DNA of 64,000 nt from Polyangium spumosum (GCF_009649845.1 NZ_WJIE01000023.1:1-64000); one strand, 5' to 3'; counted from the first letter of the stretch, positions 20,195 to 29,758 are shown. Notes: generated from the letters alone by a model not told the origin. Program-made: numbers and translations.

Positions 20195-21661
20195 ATGTCG
20201 TTCGCCGGCTCCGACGAACTCCTCGCCTCCTCCGCCCTCGCGCTCGCGTCCCTCGTGCGCGAACGGAAGCTCTCGCCGGTCGATCTCGTCGACCTCTACA
20301 TCGAGCGCATCGAGGCGGAGAACCCCGCCCTCAACGCCGTCGTCGCCGATCGGTTCGAGCAGGCGCGGCGCGAGGCCAGGCACGCCGCGGACAAACTCGC
20401 CCGCGTGAGCGCGGCCGAGGCCCTGCCGCCGCTCTTCGGCGTCCCTTGCACCGTGAAGGAGGGCATCGCCGTCGTCGGCATGCCCCACACCGCGGGCGTC
20501 TTCGCTCGCAAGCACCTGCGCGCCGAAGAGGACGCCCGCGTCGTGCGCCGCGTCCGCGACGCAGGCGCCATCGTCCTCGGCGTGACGAACATGCCCGAGG
20601 GCGGCCTCTGGCTCGAGACCGACAACCGCATCTACGGCCGCACCAACAACCCCTGGGACCTCGCGCGTATCCCGGGCGGATCGAGCGGCGGCGAGGCCGC
20701 GATCCTCGCCGCGGGCGCCTCGCCGTTTGGCATCGGCTCCGACATCGCCGGCTCGATCCGCATCCCCGCCGCGATGTGCGGCGTGTTCGGCCACAAGCCC
20801 ACGGGAGGCCTCGTCTCGAACCGGGGCTACTGGCCCGACGTGCCCGGCGCGCTCGACACCTTCCTCTGCACGGGCCCCATGACCCGCCGCGCCGAGGACC
20901 TCTGGCCGCTGCTCGGCCTCATGGCCGAGCGCACCGTCGAAGGGAGCCCGGACGCGATCGATCTGCGCGGCGTCACCGTCTACCCGCTCGAGACCACCGG
21001 CGCGGCGCGCGTCCGCCCTGCCAAACGACAGGCCGTTCGTCGCGCGGCGCAGGCGCTCGAGGCGCGCGGCGCGCGGATCGCCGAGCTTCGCACGAAGGGC
21101 CTCTCGAAGGCGCTCTTCATCTGGACCGCGATGATGGAGGAAGAGGCCGGCGCCCTCTCCTACGGCGAGGTGCTCGGCAACGGCCGCCCCATCCACATCA
21201 CGCGTGAGCTCCTCCGCGCGCCATTCCCCGACGCGCCGCACACCGTCCAGGCGCTCATCGTCGCCGGCGTCGAGGCGATCTTGAAGAGCGTGCCCGCGCC
21301 GATCGCCACCTGGTCCTCCGCGGGCAAACGGCTACGCGAGGAGCTCGAGGCCGAGCTCGGCCCGCGTGGCGTGATCCTGCACCCGACGTACACGCGCTCG
21401 GCGCCGCGCCACTGGGAGCCCTTGCTCACGCCCCTCGACTTCGTCTGCACGGCCCTCTTCAACGTCCTCGCGTTCCCCGTCACGCAGGTGCCCGCGGGCT
21501 TCGACGATCTCGGCTTGCCCCTCGGCGTGCAGGTCGCGGGCAGGCGCGACGCCGACGCCTTGACCATCGCGGTCGCTCGCGCCCTCGAGGAGGACCTCGG
21601 CGGCTGGACGAGGGCGCGCCGAAAGACGGCGCCGCGCGGCCGCGCTACCCTCTCGCCGTGA
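20195..21661 (+). CDS. Amidase-signature family hydrolase
   Basis: The 488-residue enzyme shows the full Ser-cisSer-Lys triad: Lys88 in TVKEG, the cis-Ser in GGSSGGEAA (163/164), and the nucleophile Ser187 in GSDIAGSIRIPA. It would hydrolyse an amide bond. Its length and sequence style resemble fatty-acid-amide or broad-range amidases rather than GatA, and no gatB/gatC is nearby. There is no signal peptide. The next gene overlaps its stop by four bases, so the pair is probably coupled. Confidence 0.85.
   Translation: MSFAGSDELLASSALALASLVRERKLSPVDLVDLYIERIEAENPALNAVVADRFEQARREARHAADKLARVSAAEALPPLFGVPCTVKEGIAVVGMPHTAGVFARKHLRAEEDARVVRRVRDAGAIVLGVTNMPEGGLWLETDNRIYGRTNNPWDLARIPGGSSGGEAAILAAGASPFGIGSDIAGSIRIPAAMCGVFGHKPTGGLVSNRGYWPDVPGALDTFLCTGPMTRRAEDLWPLLGLMAERTVEGSPDAIDLRGVTVYPLETTGAARVRPAKRQAVRRAAQALEARGARIAELRTKGLSKALFIWTAMMEEEAGALSYGEVLGNGRPIHITRELLRAPFPDAPHTVQALIVAGVEAILKSVPAPIATWSSAGKRLREELEAELGPRGVILHPTYTRSAPRHWEPLLTPLDFVCTALFNVLAFPVTQVPAGFDDLGLPLGVQVAGRRDADALTIAVARALEEDLGGWTRARRKTAPRGRATLSP
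21646..21651 (+). promoter_or_regulatory. Candidate internal -10 element (TACCCT) before the YqiA-like gene
   Basis: TACCCT ends exactly six bases before the GTG at 21658, inside the amidase coding end. It could give a separate leaderless transcript of the hydrolase gene in addition to translational coupling. Confidence 0.35.
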
Positions 21662-22365
21662 CGAGTCCGCGTTTCCTCTACCTCCACGGCTTCGCCTCCG
21701 GTCCCCGATCCAAGAAGGGCGTCGCCACCGCCGAACACTACGGCCGCCTCGGCGTCGACATCGACTGCCTCGACCTGCGTTTGCCCTCGTTCGAGCGCCT
21801 GCGTGTCTCCGCCATGATCGACGAGGTCCGTCGTCGTATCGGCGGCGATCGTGAGCGCGTGGTCCTCTTCGGCTCTAGCCTCGGCGGCCTCGTCGCGAGC
21901 CGCGTGGCCGAGATGGACGCGCGTGTCGCCTCCCTCGTCCTCCTCGCGCCCGCCTTCGATCTCTCGCGACGCTGGCGCGATCGCCTCGGCGCGGAGGGCA
22001 TGGCGCGCTGGGCCGATACCGGCTTCCTCGAGGTCGACGATCTCACGACCGGCAGCAAGGCCCGCGTCGACCACGGGTTTTTCCTGGACGTCGAGGCCGT
22101 GGACGGCAGCTCGGGCGTGTTGCCCGACGTGCGTGTCCCGACGCTCGTCCTTCACGGCACGCGTGACGACGTCGTCACCATCGATCGCTCGCGCGACTTC
22201 GCGCGAGGCCGCCGCCACGTCACGTTGATCGAGCTCGACGACGGCCACGAGCTCATCGCCTCGTTGCCTCGTATCCTCTCCGCGTCGGAATCGTTCCTCG
22301 CGCCCTTCCTCGGCTCGCTCGCTTGCTCGCTCGTTGCTACACCTCCCAGTCTCCGTCATGCTTGA
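21658..22365 (+). CDS. YqiA/YcfP-like alpha/beta-hydrolase (esterase)
   Basis: This 235-residue protein begins FLYLHGFASGPRSKKG, the YqiA/YcfP-type N-terminus. It has a nucleophile elbow GSSLGG, the acid Asp in HGTRDD, and the catalytic His in DDGHE. It is probably a small cytoplasmic esterase; the substrate is unknown. The GTG start overlaps the amidase TGA (GTGA), indicating coupled translation. Confidence 0.82.
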   Translation: MTSPRFLYLHGFASGPRSKKGVATAEHYGRLGVDIDCLDLRLPSFERLRVSAMIDEVRRRIGGDRERVVLFGSSLGGLVASRVAEMDARVASLVLLAPAFDLSRRWRDRLGAEGMARWADTGFLEVDDLTTGSKARVDHGFFLDVEAVDGSSGVLPDVRVPTLVLHGTRDDVVTIDRSRDFARGRRHVTLIELDDGHELIASLPRILSASESFLAPFLGSLACSLVATPPSLRHA

Positions 22366-22503
22366 CGTTCCTTGCCCGAGGGGGCGATCATCACCGCGCG
22401 CGGCGCACGCTGTGTCGCGGCCTTTTCATCCAACCATCGCGTGCGCCGAGCGGGGAGCACGCGGCGAGCTCGTCGACGTCATGTACGTTCGCGCCAGGGA
22501 GCC

Positions 22504-24102
22504 ATGAACGACGGTCGCCTCTCCGACGCGGCGCTCGGCGTCTTCCCCGAGCCCATCGCCATCGTCGACGGTGCCCTCGTGGTCCAGAAGGCCAACGCGG
22601 CCTGGTCCACGACGTTCGCCGAGGCTCCCCTCGCCGAGCCCGCTGTCGCGGCCGCCCTCGCGAAGGTCCTCTCGGGTGAAACCACGCGCGCCGAGGTCAC
22701 GCTGGAGATCCGCGCCGCGGCGTACGCCGTCACGATCGTGCCCGTGCCCGACGGCGATTCTCGCGCCGCGCTCGTGCACGCCCGCGCGTTGTCCGCGCCC
22801 GCCCGCGAGCCTCCGCCGCCGCCTCGTTCTCGGGACGAGCGGATCCCCGCGACGCTCCTGCGCCGCATCCTCGATCGCCTCCCCGTGACGGTCTCGCTCG
22901 TCGACGCCGAGGGCAAGAGCATCTTCTCCAACGAGACCCGCGCCCGCTTGCTCGGCGCCGCCGCGGAGCAGGAGCTCGAGAGCGGCACGCGCGCGCTCTT
23001 GATCGATCCGGCCGACGCCGAGTTCGCGCGTGAGGTCGAGGCGCGTGTCCTCGCCACCGGCACCGAGGAGATCATCACGAGCGACGTGCCCACCGCGCTC
23101 GGCATGCGCTCGATGTTCTTCCACCTCGTCCCCGTCGAGGGCGAAGGGCCCGAGGAGCGCCTCGTGCTCTGCGTGGGCCAGGACGTCACCGAGCAGCTCC
23201 GCGCCGAGCGGGATCTGCGCGAGGAGCGGGAGTTCATCCGTCAGGTCATCGACAGCGATCCGAACCTGATCTTCGTGAAGGACGACCACGGCACCTTCCT
23301 GCTCGCGAACAAGGCCTTCGCCGACATCCTGGGCAAGACGGTCGACGAGATCGTCGGCCAGCACGAGCGTGACCTGCACGATGACGTGAGTACCGGGGGC
23401 TTCCTCAGCGTCGATCGACATGTCCTCGCCACGCTCGAGGAGCACACGGTCGACGAGCTGGTCCATTGGCATACGGGGGAAGACCACTGGTACCAGACGA
23501 CCAAGCGCCCCCTCGTCCGGCCAAACGGCGAGGTGCACGTGCTCGGCTGCAGCGTCGACATCACCACGCGCCTCGAGGTGCAACGCAAGCTCGAGGAGGC
23601 CGCGCACGAGGTCGAGCGTCGCGCCGTCGAGGCCTTCCGTCAGGCCGAGGCCAAGGCTGCCCTCGTCGACGAGCTCGACCAGAAGCTCGGCATCATCGAG
23701 GCCCAGCACCAGGAGATCCTCACCCTCTCCGCGCCGCTGCTCGAGGTCGCCGAGGGCGTGCTCGCCGTCCCCATCGTCGGCGCGATGACCCAGACCCGCG
23801 CCGAGGAGATCATGCACCGCCTGCTCGGCACCATCGTCGAGCGCCAGGTCGCGAGCGTGGTCCTCGACCTCACGGGCCTCGAGACGATCGAGACCCACAC
23901 CGCCGATCACCTGATGAGCATCGTGCGCGCCATCCGCCTGCTCGGCGCCGACGCCATCATCAGCGGCATCCGCCCCGCGGTCGCCCAGACCATCGTCGAG
24001 CTTGGCATCGACCTCTCCGGCTTCGTCACGAAGCGCACCCTGCGCGCGGCGATCTTCTCGCGCGAGGCCGCCCGGAGCGCGGCGTCTCCTCGACGACGCT
24101 GA
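22504..24102 (+). CDS. PAS-PAS-STAS signalling protein (RsbR-like)
   Basis: The 532-residue protein has a degenerate PAS-like segment (about 10-80) and two PAS domains (about 118-232 and 245-365; the second contains DPNLIFVKDDHGTFLLANKAF). A coiled coil (365-420) and a C-terminal STAS domain (420-525) follow. RsbR-type proteins collect sensory input and pass it on through STAS phosphorylation in stressosome-like assemblies. The STAS part carries DLTGLETIETHTADHL, with Thr at the position often phosphorylated. The start ATG follows AGGGAG. No partner switch kinase (RsbT) is adjacent. Confidence 0.85.
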   Translation: MNDGRLSDAALGVFPEPIAIVDGALVVQKANAAWSTTFAEAPLAEPAVAAALAKVLSGETTRAEVTLEIRAAAYAVTIVPVPDGDSRAALVHARALSAPAREPPPPPRSRDERIPATLLRRILDRLPVTVSLVDAEGKSIFSNETRARLLGAAAEQELESGTRALLIDPADAEFAREVEARVLATGTEEIITSDVPTALGMRSMFFHLVPVEGEGPEERLVLCVGQDVTEQLRAERDLREEREFIRQVIDSDPNLIFVKDDHGTFLLANKAFADILGKTVDEIVGQHERDLHDDVSTGGFLSVDRHVLATLEEHTVDELVHWHTGEDHWYQTTKRPLVRPNGEVHVLGCSVDITTRLEVQRKLEEAAHEVERRAVEAFRQAEAKAALVDELDQKLGIIEAQHQEILTLSAPLLEVAEGVLAVPIVGAMTQTRAEEIMHRLLGTIVERQVASVVLDLTGLETIETHTADHLMSIVRAIRLLGADAIISGIRPAVAQTIVELGIDLSGFVTKRTLRAAIFSREAARSAASPRRR

Positions 24103-24176
24103 AGGCATTCTCTCGATCTGATTGACGCCTCCCGACCCTTCCGATGTTCTCGCCGGGGGACATCGGAGGCTGAGGC

Positions 24177-25763
24177 ATGAAAATTTACGATGTAATCGGA
24201 TGGGCCTGCCGCGTGGTGCCCGTGCTGGGCGTGATTGCGCTCGCTGGCTGCGGCGGGGACGAGCCCAAAGGGCCCGAGGGGCTCGTCTGCGCGGCTCCTG
24301 CCACGACTCCGCTGCCTGCGAGCCCGAAGGGCCCGCTCTCCTGGAAAGGGCCCGGCGGCCCGGCGCAGACGTATTCGTCGGAGGCGCTCGGCGTCAATTG
24401 CGCGTTCCTCGACGGCGGCCCCGAGGACGACACGGATCACCACAACACCGTCACCATGCTCGACGGCTACCTCGTCATGCCCTGGGCCCCCGAGTGGGGC
24501 GGCGGCGGCCTCTCCACCTTCCGCTTCGACGACCCCTGCGCCCCCGCGCCCGTCGGCACGAGCTTCTCGCCCCTCATGCGCGAGACCCACGCCGCCGGGT
24601 TTGCCCGGATGAACGGCTGGAAGGCCGTCGTCAATGGCGTGAACGGCATTCAATTCTGGGATCTCGCGGACCCCGCCGCGCCCACGGTCACGAGTGATCT
24701 CTCGTTCGAGGGCGTCTTCTGGCCCGACGCGTATGCGCGCGTCGTCCTCTCGGTCTTCTGGCAGGCCCCCTACGTGTACGTCGCCGCCGCCGACAATGGG
24801 ATCTTCGTGGTCGACGCGACCGACCCGGCCAAACCCGTCCCGCTGACGAAATACAAATTCGACCCGCCGCTGCGCGCCGGCGCCATCTTCGCCGTGGGCA
24901 ACCTGCTCGCGGTCATGGCCGCCGAGGGCTCGCGCACCGTGCTGCTCGACATCGGCGATCCGGCCCGGCCCACGCCCATCCCGGGCGGCACGTTCGAGAT
25001 CGAGGACGGCGCGGGCGTCCGGCAGGAGGCGTACCACGCCCATTTGAACGGCGACAAGACCTGGTACGCCCGCAAATCCAGCGGCGGCGGCCTCATCATT
25101 TACGACATCTCGAACCCCGAGGCGCCGAGGTACGCCGGTGATTACCACGCGCCCGACGGGAACGGCGGGTACGTCTTCCTCAAGGAGAACGTCGCCTTCA
25201 TCGGGGAGAGCCATTTCGCCGAGGCCGTCGACGTCTCCGATCCGACGAAGCCCGCGCTCCTCCGCCGCTTCGAGCTCACGGGCGACCTCGACACGATCAT
25301 CCCCATCGGCAACGTCGTCGTCCTCAGCGTCGACGACAAGGCCGACGAGGACCACGGCAGCGCCGTCGCTCCCTTCCTCGAGGCGCCCGACACGCGCGGG
25401 CCGGAGGTCACCATGGTGAACCCACGAAATGGCGCCACCTCGCAGCCGCTCACCACGCGGATCGGCCTCACGTTCGGCGAGTTCGTCGATATCGGATCGC
25501 TCTGGGAGGGCTCGTTCTTCGTCCGCAAGCTCGGCACGACCGAGCCGATCCGGGGCCAGTATTCGGGGCAGGAGGGCATCGTGAATTTCTGGCCCGCCTC
25601 GCCGCTCGAGCCCGACACCGAATACGAGGTCGTCGTGCCCGCCGGCGGGGTCGTCGATTTCAACGGCAACCCCACGCAGACCGAGTTCCGCTCGACCTTC
25701 AAGACCGGCCCCTGCGCGCTCCCGCCGAAGCCCACGCCTTACGTGGAGGAGGAGGAAGAATGA
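24177..25763 (+). CDS. Beta-propeller (LVIVD-repeat) lipoprotein with C-terminal Ig-like domain
   Basis: The 528-residue protein has a lipobox (ALAGC, Cys about 23). Residues 60-400 contain repeated short beta motifs such as IQFWDLADPAAP, IFVVDATDPAKP, LLDIGDPARP, IIYDISNPEAP and EAVDVSDPTKP, spaced as in LVIVD propellers. Residues 405-515 form a bacterial Ig-like (Big_5-type) domain with MVNPRNGA and an EYEVVVP strand. It sits on the envelope and probably binds a protein or ligand. It overlaps the next gene by four bases (ATGA). A ribosome site GGAGG precedes the ATG. Confidence 0.78.
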   Translation: MKIYDVIGWACRVVPVLGVIALAGCGGDEPKGPEGLVCAAPATTPLPASPKGPLSWKGPGGPAQTYSSEALGVNCAFLDGGPEDDTDHHNTVTMLDGYLVMPWAPEWGGGGLSTFRFDDPCAPAPVGTSFSPLMRETHAAGFARMNGWKAVVNGVNGIQFWDLADPAAPTVTSDLSFEGVFWPDAYARVVLSVFWQAPYVYVAAADNGIFVVDATDPAKPVPLTKYKFDPPLRAGAIFAVGNLLAVMAAEGSRTVLLDIGDPARPTPIPGGTFEIEDGAGVRQEAYHAHLNGDKTWYARKSSGGGLIIYDISNPEAPRYAGDYHAPDGNGGYVFLKENVAFIGESHFAEAVDVSDPTKPALLRRFELTGDLDTIIPIGNVVVLSVDDKADEDHGSAVAPFLEAPDTRGPEVTMVNPRNGATSQPLTTRIGLTFGEFVDIGSLWEGSFFVRKLGTTEPIRGQYSGQEGIVNFWPASPLEPDTEYEVVVPAGGVVDFNGNPTQTEFRSTFKTGPCALPPKPTPYVEEEEE

Positions 25764-28000
25764 GACGCGCGCGCGCCCTCTTCCCCCTCGTGAGCCTGTT
25801 TGTCGGGGCCGCCCTCGCCTCGTGCGGCGACGGGGCCTCGCGAGAGCCCCCCGCGCCCGAGCCCTTCGCGCTCGGCAAGATCGAGGGCCCGGACGTCGCG
25901 TTCGTCGGCGATGCCGCTTGTTTTTCGCTCACGGTCGCGGGCGGGAGCGCCGAGATCACGTGGAACCTGGGCGACGGGACGGCGCTTCCCCCGGCGATCC
26001 TGGGGACGGAGGTTTGTCACGCATATACGGAGCCCGGCCGTCGCCTCGTCGGCGCGACCGCCGTCTTGAACGGGCAGAAGCTCGTCGCCACGCGCGGCGT
26101 GGCCGTGGTGCGAAAGCCCATGGTGATCCCGCCGGCCGCGTCGAGCACCATCGTCCTCGACACCGAGCGCTCTTCCGTCTTGGTCGCGAATACGGATCAC
26201 GATCACGTCGCGCGGCTCGACATGGGGCTCTCGGGCGCGCCCCCCGTGCCGCTCTTGAGCTGCGACGCGCCGCGCACGCTCGCGATCTCCGGCGCGATCC
26301 TCGCGGCGGCTTGCCAGGGCGACGGCACGGTCGCGTTTTACGACCTCGAAAAGCAGGAGCCACGCGGTTCGGTCGATCTGGGTCCGGGCAGCGCGCCCTT
26401 CGGCGTCGTCGCCGAGCTCCGGACCGCGGGCCTGTTCTTCGTGACGCTCTCCGGCACGGGCGAGCTCGCGGCCGTGAGCGCCGACGGGAACCAGATCCTC
26501 TCGAGGACTCCCGTTTTTCCGGACGTACGCGGCGTCGCGGCCACCGCGGTCGGCAGGGTGCTCGTCACGCGCTGGCGCGCGACCGCGGAGGGCGCGGAGG
26601 TGGCCCTCATCGACGCGTCCGACCCGACGGCGCTCGCGGACGTCGTGCCGCTCCTGCTCCCGCCGGACGTCGGGCTCGACAGCGACACGAACAACAGCGG
26701 CGTGCCGAGCTTCTTGAACCAGATCGTCCCGTCGCCCGACGGCGGCCGGGCCATCGTCCCCTCGCTCAAGGCGAACACCATCACGGGAATGTATCGGACG
26801 GGCAAACCGCTGAGCTTCGAGACGACCGCGCGGGCGATCCTCACCGAAATCGAGCTCGACGCGACCCCGGGCAAACCCATCGAGCGGCCCGGCGGGCGGT
26901 ATGCGTTCGACGACCTCGACTTCGCCTCGGCGGCCGTCTTCTCGCCGAAGGGGGATCTCGTCTACGTGGCGATCCAGGGCGCCGAGCGGGTCGAGGTGCG
27001 CGACGCCGTGAGCTTCGACGTCGCCGGCTCGATCGACGACGTCGGCCACGCCCCCGACGGTCTCGCGCTCCACCCCGATGGAACGCGGCTCTTCGTGCAC
27101 GCCTCCCTCTCGCGCCAGGTGCGCGTCTACGACGTGAGCGACCTGTCGAGCCCGCCCGCCCCGCTCGGAGAACTCCCGACGGCGACGACCGAGCCGCTGC
27201 CCGAGGTGGTTTTACGGGGAAAACAGATCTTCAACAGCAGCCGCGATCCCCGCATGAGCCGCACGTCGTACATGTCGTGCGCCTCGTGCCACCTCGACGG
27301 GGAAGGGGACAACCTCGTCTGGGATTTCACCCAGCGCGGCGAGGGCCTGCGCAACACGATCCCCCTCGCCGGGCGCGCGGGCACGGCCCACGGGCCGCTA
27401 CACTGGAGCGCCAATTTCGACGAGGTGCAGGACTTCGAACACGACATCCGCGGCCCCCAGGCCGGGACCGGCTTTTTGCCGGACGACGTGTTCCACGCCG
27501 GCATGGTCGACCAGACCCTCGGCACCCCGAAGGAAGGTTTGTCCGAAGACCTCGACGCGCTCGCCGCCTACGTCGCCTCGCTCGGCTCGTTCGGCAGGAG
27601 CCCCTATCGATCGAACGATCCCGTCTCTCTGGCCTCACGCCAGAAGGGAAAGGACATCTTCTTTTCGGCCGAGGCCGGCTGCTCGACCTGCCACGCGCCG
27701 CCCCATTTCACCGACAGCGCGCTCGCGGCCGGACAAACCTTCGTGCTCCACGACGTCGGCACGCTCGGGCCGGGCTCGGGATCGAGGCTCGGGGAGCCGC
27801 TCCCGGGGCTCGACACGCCCACGCTGCGCGGCTTGTGGAAGAGCGCGCCCTATTTGCACGACGGCTCCGCGCCCACGCTCCGCGCCGTGCTCCGTGATCA
27901 CAATGCCACGGATCAGCACGGCAAGACGAGCCACCTCGGCGACGCCGATCTCGCGGACCTCGAGCGATATCTGCTCACCCTCGACGACGACGAGCCCTGA
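25760..28000 (+). CDS. PKD-propeller-diheme cytochrome c lipoprotein (MauG/cytochrome c peroxidase-like)
   Basis: The 746-residue protein has a lipobox (LASC), a PKD-like domain (about 38-110; TWNLGDGT), and a seven-bladed-type propeller (about 120-480; repeated VANTDHDHV, VYVAIQGAERVEV, LFVHASLSRQVRVYD). A diheme domain has C-A-S-C-H near 507 and C-S-T-C-H near 643. Diheme MauG/CcpA-type enzymes reduce peroxide or oxidise protein side chains. It is coupled to the LVIVD lipoprotein by a four-base overlap, so the two likely form one surface complex. The partner oxidised is unknown. Confidence 0.82.
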   Translation: MRRARALFPLVSLFVGAALASCGDGASREPPAPEPFALGKIEGPDVAFVGDAACFSLTVAGGSAEITWNLGDGTALPPAILGTEVCHAYTEPGRRLVGATAVLNGQKLVATRGVAVVRKPMVIPPAASSTIVLDTERSSVLVANTDHDHVARLDMGLSGAPPVPLLSCDAPRTLAISGAILAAACQGDGTVAFYDLEKQEPRGSVDLGPGSAPFGVVAELRTAGLFFVTLSGTGELAAVSADGNQILSRTPVFPDVRGVAATAVGRVLVTRWRATAEGAEVALIDASDPTALADVVPLLLPPDVGLDSDTNNSGVPSFLNQIVPSPDGGRAIVPSLKANTITGMYRTGKPLSFETTARAILTEIELDATPGKPIERPGGRYAFDDLDFASAAVFSPKGDLVYVAIQGAERVEVRDAVSFDVAGSIDDVGHAPDGLALHPDGTRLFVHASLSRQVRVYDVSDLSSPPAPLGELPTATTEPLPEVVLRGKQIFNSSRDPRMSRTSYMSCASCHLDGEGDNLVWDFTQRGEGLRNTIPLAGRAGTAHGPLHWSANFDEVQDFEHDIRGPQAGTGFLPDDVFHAGMVDQTLGTPKEGLSEDLDALAAYVASLGSFGRSPYRSNDPVSLASRQKGKDIFFSAEAGCSTCHAPPHFTDSALAAGQTFVLHDVGTLGPGSGSRLGEPLPGLDTPTLRGLWKSAPYLHDGSAPTLRAVLRDHNATDQHGKTSHLGDADLADLERYLLTLDDDEP

Positions 28001-28005
28001 ATGGC

Positions 28006-28048
28006 AAAAAAGGCCGCGGCAGGACGGTTTTTCGTCCCACCGCGGCCC
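28006..28048 (-). terminator. Rho-independent terminator of the KGG stress-protein gene
   Basis: Read on the minus strand, GGCCGCGG...CCGCGGCC with an internal GGACG/CGTCC hairpin runs into TTTTTT. It lies about 38 bp after the KGG stop and directly follows the diheme gene stop on the other strand. Confidence 0.85.
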
Positions 28049-28085
28049 TCGCGTGGCTCAGCAGCCTTCGACGGCTCGGCCCGGT

Positions 28086-28289
28086 TCAGCTCTTGTTCGA
28101 GCTTCCGCTGCCCTGTCCGCCGCCGCCCTCGGACTGCTTGCCTTCCTCGATGAGCTCGCGCACGCGCTGGCCGCCCTTGTGGCCGATCTCGGAGTAGAAC
28201 TCGGAGCCGCGCTCGTCACGGACGGTCTCGCCGCCCTTGCGCCCCGCCTCCTCGACCGTCATCTGGCCTTTCTTCTGCTCCTGTGCCAT
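28086..28289 (-). CDS. KGG-repeat stress protein (YciG/GsiB-like)
   Basis: The 67-residue hydrophilic protein contains two KGG motifs (AGRKGGETVRDERG and IGHKGGQRVREL) and a Gly/Ser-rich tail. This is the bacterial KGG family, similar to plant LEA group-1 proteins. Family members rise in stationary phase or stress and are thought to protect against drying or osmotic stress. The ATG at 28289 follows GGGAG. A strong terminator follows the gene. Confidence 0.85.
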   Translation of the reverse strand: MAQEQKKGQMTVEEAGRKGGETVRDERGSEFYSEIGHKGGQRVRELIEEGKQSEGGGGQGSGSSNKS

Positions 28290-28470
28290 GACGCAACTCC
28301 CTCTTCGAGTGGTTGTTTGTCGCGGCGATCCACGCCGGTCGGACCGCCCGACCGCCCGCGTTCTCCGCGTCAGTTCCACACCCGGTTCCTGGGGTGCGCT
28401 CCCTCGGGCGTCGAGCGGTCGCCCCCCCGAAGGGATCCTTTTGAAATGGCCCGGGTCGGCCGGTTTGTCC

Positions 28471-29175
28471 CTACGCCCGCGCCCGGCGGAGCTCGGCGAA
28501 AACGGCGACCTCGAGCGCGCTGCCGAGATCGGCGCGGAGGAGCGCCGGCGCGAAATCGAGGCCCTGCTCCACGGCCGTACGTGCCGCCGCCGGCGACACG
28601 CCGCAAAGCACGACCCGTGCCCCGAGCAGCGACAAAGCCCGCGCGATTCGAACGAGGCCCTCGGCCACGACAGGATCGATGGCCAGCGCCCCCGTGATAT
28701 CGAGGATCACCGTACGCGCGCCCGCCTGGGAGGCCCGCGCGAGCACGCGCCCCTCGGCCTGCGCGAGCAGCGAGGCGTCGAGCGCCCCCGCGATCGGGAC
28801 CAGGAGCACGGAGCGATACACCTCGAGCACCGGCGCCGAGAGCTCCCGCACCCGCGCGAGCAGCCGCTCCTGCTCCGCGCGCGCCTCTTCGAGCTCCGCG
28901 ACGCGCGCCTCGAGCTCGCGACCGCGCATTTCGAGCTCCTTGCGCCGCGCCTCGTCCCGCTCGCGGCTGCGGCGCAGCTCCCGCGCGACGCGGGCCACCA
29001 TGTTCGCCACGACGCCGAGCTCGTCCTTGCGATCGAGGAAAGGCAGCTCCTCGTATTTCCCGATCAGGACCCGGCTCATGCGCGAGCCAATCCAGCGCAG
29101 GAGATCCATCTCCTCGTCGAGGAGGCGCGCGGCGAGCGGCAGCCTCTTTTGCTCGTCTTCCGTGCCGTCGCTCAT
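28471..29175 (-). CDS. Coiled-coil STAS-domain regulator
   Basis: The 234-residue protein has a helical N-terminal part resembling a HAMP/dimerisation segment (about 20-75). A long coiled coil rich in Arg/Glu follows (75-125), then a STAS domain (130-230) with VLLVPIAGALD, TVILDITGALAIDP and RVVLCGVSPAAA. No transmembrane segment was seen. It lies 13 bp after the V4R-like sensor gene and was placed from ATG 29175. Such RsbR-like proteins relay signals by protein contact; the Ser/Thr usually phosphorylated is represented by DITGALAID. Confidence 0.8.
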   Translation of the reverse strand: MSDGTEDEQKRLPLAARLLDEEMDLLRWIGSRMSRVLIGKYEELPFLDRKDELGVVANMVARVARELRRSRERDEARRKELEMRGRELEARVAELEEARAEQERLLARVRELSAPVLEVYRSVLLVPIAGALDASLLAQAEGRVLARASQAGARTVILDITGALAIDPVVAEGLVRIARALSLLGARVVLCGVSPAAARTAVEQGLDFAPALLRADLGSALEVAVFAELRRARA

Positions 29176-29188
29176 CGAGTCACGACGC

Positions 29189-29758
29189 TCATTCCTGCCA
29201 CCGCGTGTCGAAGGTGCAGAACGGATCCCCCCTTCGAACACACGTGGTATGCGCGATCTCCACGTCGTAGCCGTCGAGCGCCTCGATGAAGCCGCGCAGC
29301 CCGCCGACCTCGAACTGGCAATTGAATGGCTGACGCGACTCGACGATCGCGTGCCGCTCCCCTCGCATCGAGGTGCGCCAGGTGCCGCTGTCGCCACGCG
29401 TGGCGAACGTCCACATGGACGGGAGCTGAAGCACGAAATCGGACGGCGTCTTGATGCCGAGCCCGTGGAGCTGGGTCCGGAACATGAAATAAATGTTCCG
29501 ACCGACGAGCTCCGGCAGCTCCGGATCCTGGTCTTCGAGCTTGCTCAGGATCGTCTCGAGGTCCTGTCCGAGGTACCAGGCGTCCGCCTCGATGTGGCGA
29601 CACGCGGCCCGGATCTCCGCCGGGACGTCCTCCCCGCCGACGGTCACGAGCATGGTGAAGACGGCCCCGAGCGTCAGCACGGGCCCGGAGCGGTCCTCCA
29701 TGCCGGGATCGGCCTGGGGGCGCAGATCGAGCGGCGCATGACGCGAGAATCGTTGCAT
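29189..29758 (-). CDS. Small sensory domain protein, V4R-like (uncertain)
   Basis: The 189-residue soluble protein shows no signal peptide or membrane segment. Its C-terminus (AHTTCVRRGDPFCTFDTRW) resembles the end of V4R and related myxobacterial ligand-sensing domains, where two Cys and a Gly-Asp pair are conserved. Residues 70-110 are helical and 110-180 beta-rich. Being 13 bp upstream of the STAS gene, it probably senses a small molecule for that partner. Family assignment is by eye and could be wrong. GGAGG precedes the ATG. Confidence 0.5.
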   Translation of the reverse strand: MQRFSRHAPLDLRPQADPGMEDRSGPVLTLGAVFTMLVTVGGEDVPAEIRAACRHIEADAWYLGQDLETILSKLEDQDPELPELVGRNIYFMFRTQLHGLGIKTPSDFVLQLPSMWTFATRGDSGTWRTSMRGERHAIVESRQPFNCQFEVGGLRGFIEALDGYDVEIAHTTCVRRGDPFCTFDTRWQE

